Assembly: GCA_009782405.1 (NCBI GenBank)
Contig: WRJC01000020.1
Span: 1 to 63,091 of the forward strand
Source of the DNA: Oscillospiraceae bacterium
Lineage (GTDB): Bacteria > Bacillota_A > Clostridia > Oscillospirales > WRJC01
Length of the DNA: 63,091 nt
Reading direction: 5' to 3'
The notes under the pieces are model-generated. The model had not been told where the DNA came from. It worked only from the letters and a program-made list of their open reading frames with translations, and did no database searches. A program made the position numbers and the translations under genes. Of this stretch, positions 60,236 through 63,091 are shown piece by piece (position 1 is the stretch's first letter; every line of letters starts with the position of its first letter).

Positions 60236-62281
60236 TTGAATAATCAAAAGTCAAAACCGTCAATCGAAGATTACGCTACAATAGAAGCCATAAGCGAAGG
60301 AGCGCCTGTATATTCGTTCAATAACTTGATTTATATATACGGGCAGAGCCCGGACTTTTACCCGGACGCGGCATATCAGTCCGGCAATACAAACTCCGTA
60401 TCGAAAATAAAACTAAAAAAAACGTGGGAAATCAAAAACAATTATATGGGTTTCTGCCACGAAATGACTCCGCGCACTAAATATAATGATTCGCAGCCGT
60501 TTCTGCCTGTTCATCTGATTGACGGCGACCCCGACACCATATGGGCGAGTTTCGAGTGTTTCGCGCCTGACGCGAGGGAGGAATGGATACGGATTGATTT
60601 GCCCGTTGAAAGTCTTGTTTCGCAAATAAAAATAATATGCAAAAAAAGATTTATGAACAAAGACAAATCAGGGCATTACAGGCCATACTGGGACTTCGGA
60701 AACGCCCTCCCCGGAGAGACGGCTTTTAAAATAAGCAGGGACGCCTGGCATTGGGAAGAGATATATAAACATGACGACATATCCGGCGACCCCGACGAAA
60801 TTACGGCAGTATTGGATAAACCCGCGTTTGCAAAACAAATATTGATAACAGGCAAAAATTTCTCGAAAAACGGGTATGAAGGGTATATGTTTTCGATAAG
60901 CGGAGTTGAAGTATTGTCTCCCGAAGGACGTAATCTCGCGCTTGTGTCTAACGGCGCAGGGGTCACGGTTTCCTCAACTTCGGACGCGCATAATTCAGAC
61001 AGACATTCGGCCAACAGCCTGTGGGGACCGCTGCAATACGACATAGGCAATAAATGGACAAAAGTCGGCAGCGACAATGGTTCGTCGATGTGGTGTTTCA
61101 CCGAGCATGAAAAGGGCGTTCTTAAAATCGACGAAGATTTAGACGCGGCAATCACAGAAGCCGTGAACAATGGGATAAACGTAATGATGACGCTGGATTT
61201 CAAAGGCAATTGGGTTTATGAGAGCCGGTACAAAAAGCCTGACTGGACGCAGGCGCGTTTTAAGGAATTATGCGATTCGTATTTGGGCGGCGTGCCTACA
61301 GTGGATGAAAATCCCGAAATGTTTGAGGGCTATCTGAAATGGGTTGAATATATGGTCGTTCACTTCAAAGACAGGGTAAAATATTTTGAAATAAGCAACG
61401 AATGGAATTGCTGGAATCAGCAGCAAGAACCCAGCCCGTTGGAATGGTATAAAAACATTATCTTTAAACCCACGCTTGATTTAATCAAGCGTATCGCGCC
61501 CGATGTGAAAATCGCCCTTGGTGCGCCGGCGGGTTTCGATACGGAAGCGATACTATCCTGCCTTAAAGACGGAATAGCCGAAAAAATAGACGGCGTAGGG
61601 TGGCACGCGGCGGATTTTCCAAACAACGAATATTTTGATAAAGTCAGGGCGTTCAGAACAGAATGTGAAAAACTCGGATTCAAAGGCGAGTATTTCGTCA
61701 ATGAAATATACGCAGGCGCGGCCTATCCTCCGGGACCGGTGGAAGGGAATATATTCAGAATGACAGATATGGAAGAAGCCAAATATTATATTAAAACAAT
61801 GGTGGGATATGCTTGTCTGAATATAGAGTCAGGGCCGTGCCATGTGCATTTCACGGGATTTCCGCACCCGCAATCAGTATGCAGAACGACGGTGCCGTCG
61901 CAGTATATCGCCCCGAGCCAGCCAAAACCGTCATACTATGCGATACGCAACGCCTCGACTATTATGGACGATTTTTATGAAGCCGATTTCCCCGCAGAAT
62001 TTTTAAACGAAAACAATAACCCGGAGATAGTTAAATTCACTCTCGAAAGCGGGGACAAAAGCAAATTTATGGTCGCGGCATTTCTTTCGGTTCCCGTTTC
62101 TGACAAAGTGACGGAGCATAAAACGACCCTGACGGTTCGCGTCGCGAATCTGCAATCCGCGAGCGTTATCGACGTTTTCAACGGCACAGTGCACGAATTG
62201 AATATAAAAACAAACGGCGGCACGGTAGTTATCGACGATATATTTATCAAAGACTATCCCTTGTTTTTTGTTTTGAATTAA
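60236..62281 (+). CDS. Glycoside hydrolase (GH39-like) with N-terminal discoidin domain
   Basis: The 681-residue protein starts with TTG at 60236, supported by AGGGAG upstream. Residues ~85-225 form an F5/8 type C (discoidin) carbohydrate-binding domain (HLIDGDPDTIWASFECF, EWIRIDLPVESLVSQIKI). The TIM barrel (about 260-590) has E389 in the NE motif YFEISNEWN as acid/base and E490 in YFVNEIYAGA as nucleophile, as in clan A (GH39-like). A C-terminal beta domain follows. There is no signal peptide. It belongs with the isomerase-like gene upstream as a sugar-releasing and sugar-converting pair. Confidence 0.8.
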   Translation: MNNQKSKPSIEDYATIEAISEGAPVYSFNNLIYIYGQSPDFYPDAAYQSGNTNSVSKIKLKKTWEIKNNYMGFCHEMTPRTKYNDSQPFLPVHLIDGDPDTIWASFECFAPDAREEWIRIDLPVESLVSQIKIICKKRFMNKDKSGHYRPYWDFGNALPGETAFKISRDAWHWEEIYKHDDISGDPDEITAVLDKPAFAKQILITGKNFSKNGYEGYMFSISGVEVLSPEGRNLALVSNGAGVTVSSTSDAHNSDRHSANSLWGPLQYDIGNKWTKVGSDNGSSMWCFTEHEKGVLKIDEDLDAAITEAVNNGINVMMTLDFKGNWVYESRYKKPDWTQARFKELCDSYLGGVPTVDENPEMFEGYLKWVEYMVVHFKDRVKYFEISNEWNCWNQQQEPSPLEWYKNIIFKPTLDLIKRIAPDVKIALGAPAGFDTEAILSCLKDGIAEKIDGVGWHAADFPNNEYFDKVRAFRTECEKLGFKGEYFVNEIYAGAAYPPGPVEGNIFRMTDMEEAKYYIKTMVGYACLNIESGPCHVHFTGFPHPQSVCRTTVPSQYIAPSQPKPSYYAIRNASTIMDDFYEADFPAEFLNENNNPEIVKFTLESGDKSKFMVAAFLSVPVSDKVTEHKTTLTVRVANLQSASVIDVFNGTVHELNIKTNGGTVVIDDIFIKDYPLFFVLN

Positions 62282-62287
62282 TATTAT

Positions 62288-62309
62288 GTTAATTTTTTCG
62301 GGAATTAAC
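62288..62309 (+). terminator. Weak hairpin after the GH39-like gene
   Basis: GTTAATT and AATTAAC form a perfect 7-base stem with an 8-base loop beginning with T's, just after the stop at 62281. There is no strong T run, so termination is uncertain. Confidence 0.35.
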
Positions 62310-62347
62310 TTGATATGGATTGTATATATTTATTTGAAAATATGTTA

Positions 62348-63091
62348 TTATAATTTTATGCCCGTCCTGTTTTCGAGTATCACGATTCCCCCGTTTTTTT
62401 CGTAGAAATTGTATTCTGTTTTACCCACATATCCGTCAGTGGTCCCCATCGCTTCATAAAAACGAGTCAATCCGTCCTGAATCGGCATATACCCCTCGCC
62501 CGTTCCCTCATACGAAACGAGTTCATAATTAGCAACGACCGCTCCGGCTTTTAAATAATTCACGCATTTTACAATCCCTATGCCCTTTGCGAAATAATAT
62601 TCTTTTTTGCCTTGACGGGAGGCGAGCTGAGGCCATTGAAATCCCACTTCGGAACGAGGGTCTGTTTTGTGGGGAACAGTTACATCGAGCGTTATTTTTA
62701 TAACATCGGAAAATTTCCCCGCTGCGGTTTCCACTGTTCCGGCGTTTTCGACGGTCACGTCGGCGGACGCATCGGGGTAATCCGTGCCTTTCATTTTCAT
62801 CGATGCGCCTGCGGCCCACTCGTCGCTCCAAATGCAGCCTGTGGCGTCTTTGATCACGCCCAGCAAATCATTTGCGATCAAATGGTAGCCCATGTCGCCG
62901 GAATCCCCGTACATATGCCACGAGAACGAATAATCCCCGTCGATTTCGCTGATGATTTTGCCGTCTTTGAAATTGACCGTTTTGTAGACAAACGAGTTCC
63001 ATACGCATTCAAATTTTCTGTCGGGCGTAAATCTGGCGTCGCCCTCTTTCATTCGCTTCGCGGTGGCTATGGCGGCGGCGGTGTGCTTTTT
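62348..63091 (-). CDS. Uncharacterised protein, C-terminal part (gene cut by window end)
   Basis: The frame is open to the right window edge, so the N terminus is missing (at least 247 residues are seen). The visible part is beta-rich with many aromatic residues (KFECVWNSFVYKTVNF, YSFSWHMYGDSGDMGYH, EYYFAKGIGIVKCVNYL). It ends near FYEKNGGIVILENRTGIKL. I do not recognise a family; the repeated 'GIVK..' pattern recalls secreted proteins of unknown function. The region before the window edge would be needed to see a signal peptide. Confidence 0.6.
   Translation of the reverse strand, partial: KKHTAAAIATAKRMKEGDARFTPDRKFECVWNSFVYKTVNFKDGKIISEIDGDYSFSWHMYGDSGDMGYHLIANDLLGVIKDATGCIWSDEWAAGASMKMKGTDYPDASADVTVENAGTVETAAGKFSDVIKITLDVTVPHKTDPRSEVGFQWPQLASRQGKKEYYFAKGIGIVKCVNYLKAGAVVANYELVSYEGTGEGYMPIQDGLTRFYEAMGTTDGYVGKTEYNFYEKNGGIVILENRTGIKL

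Overview
The window reads as a chromosomal contig from a low-to-mid G+C anaerobic Firmicute (Clostridia-like; this is an inference). Support comes from the DnaD / DnaI-like loader / PcrA set, RqcP-DivIC-S1, an AbrB/SpoVT regulator with a zinc ribbon, a single-chain PurL of the long clostridial type, many TTGACA-17-TATAAT promoters, strong GGAGG ribosome binding sites, oxygen-sensitive enzymes (a glycyl radical enzyme, radical SAM proteins, a formylglycine sulfatase) and SLH-anchored surface protein. I see no outer-membrane genes.

Layout. 0-3.4 kb: the end of secF, then a small integrative remnant (decayed ABC exporter, excisionase-like protein, tyrosine integrase) next to a tRNA-Pro. 3.4-18.6 kb: mainly housekeeping genes on the minus strand: D-Ala-D-Ala carboxypeptidase, folC, esterase, valS, pcrA, helicase loader, DnaD, sulfotransferase, amidohydrolase, S1 protein, divIC and rqcP, with a sulfatase on the plus strand. 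18.7-33.5 kb: a 1035-residue PPC-repeat/SLH surface protein, an orphan solute-binding lipoprotein, a YdjM-like membrane protein, mtaB, purL (its glutaminase nucleophile Cys appears to be replaced by Gly), a ThuA/Gfo-Idh-MocA pair, an AbrB regulator and a ROK kinase. 33.5-46.5 kb: a minus-strand block with two envelope proteins, a membrane-embedded LuxR regulator, a methyltransferase, a heterodimeric ABC exporter, a TatD-linked radical SAM protein, a PstS-like lipoprotein and a large clan-A glycoside hydrolase.

46.6-63 kb is an accessory sugar-acting region. It holds a secreted propeller-like protein, two more Gfo/Idh/MocA oxidoreductases, a glucuronate-isomerase-like amidohydrolase, a glycyl radical enzyme, a second orphan solute-binding lipoprotein with an EF-hand-type loop, a lipoprotein metallo-beta-lactamase-fold hydrolase, a GH9-type protein without a signal peptide, a xylose-isomerase-superfamily protein and a discoidin plus GH39-like hydrolase. 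The best candidate for an undescribed system is the four-gene operon at 51.0-56.5 kb (dehydrogenase, glycyl radical enzyme, binding lipoprotein, surface hydrolase), which is probably tied to the breakdown of an unusual sugar derivative.

Functions are assigned by motif and family recognition without database searches. Substrates of the carbohydrate enzymes are not known.
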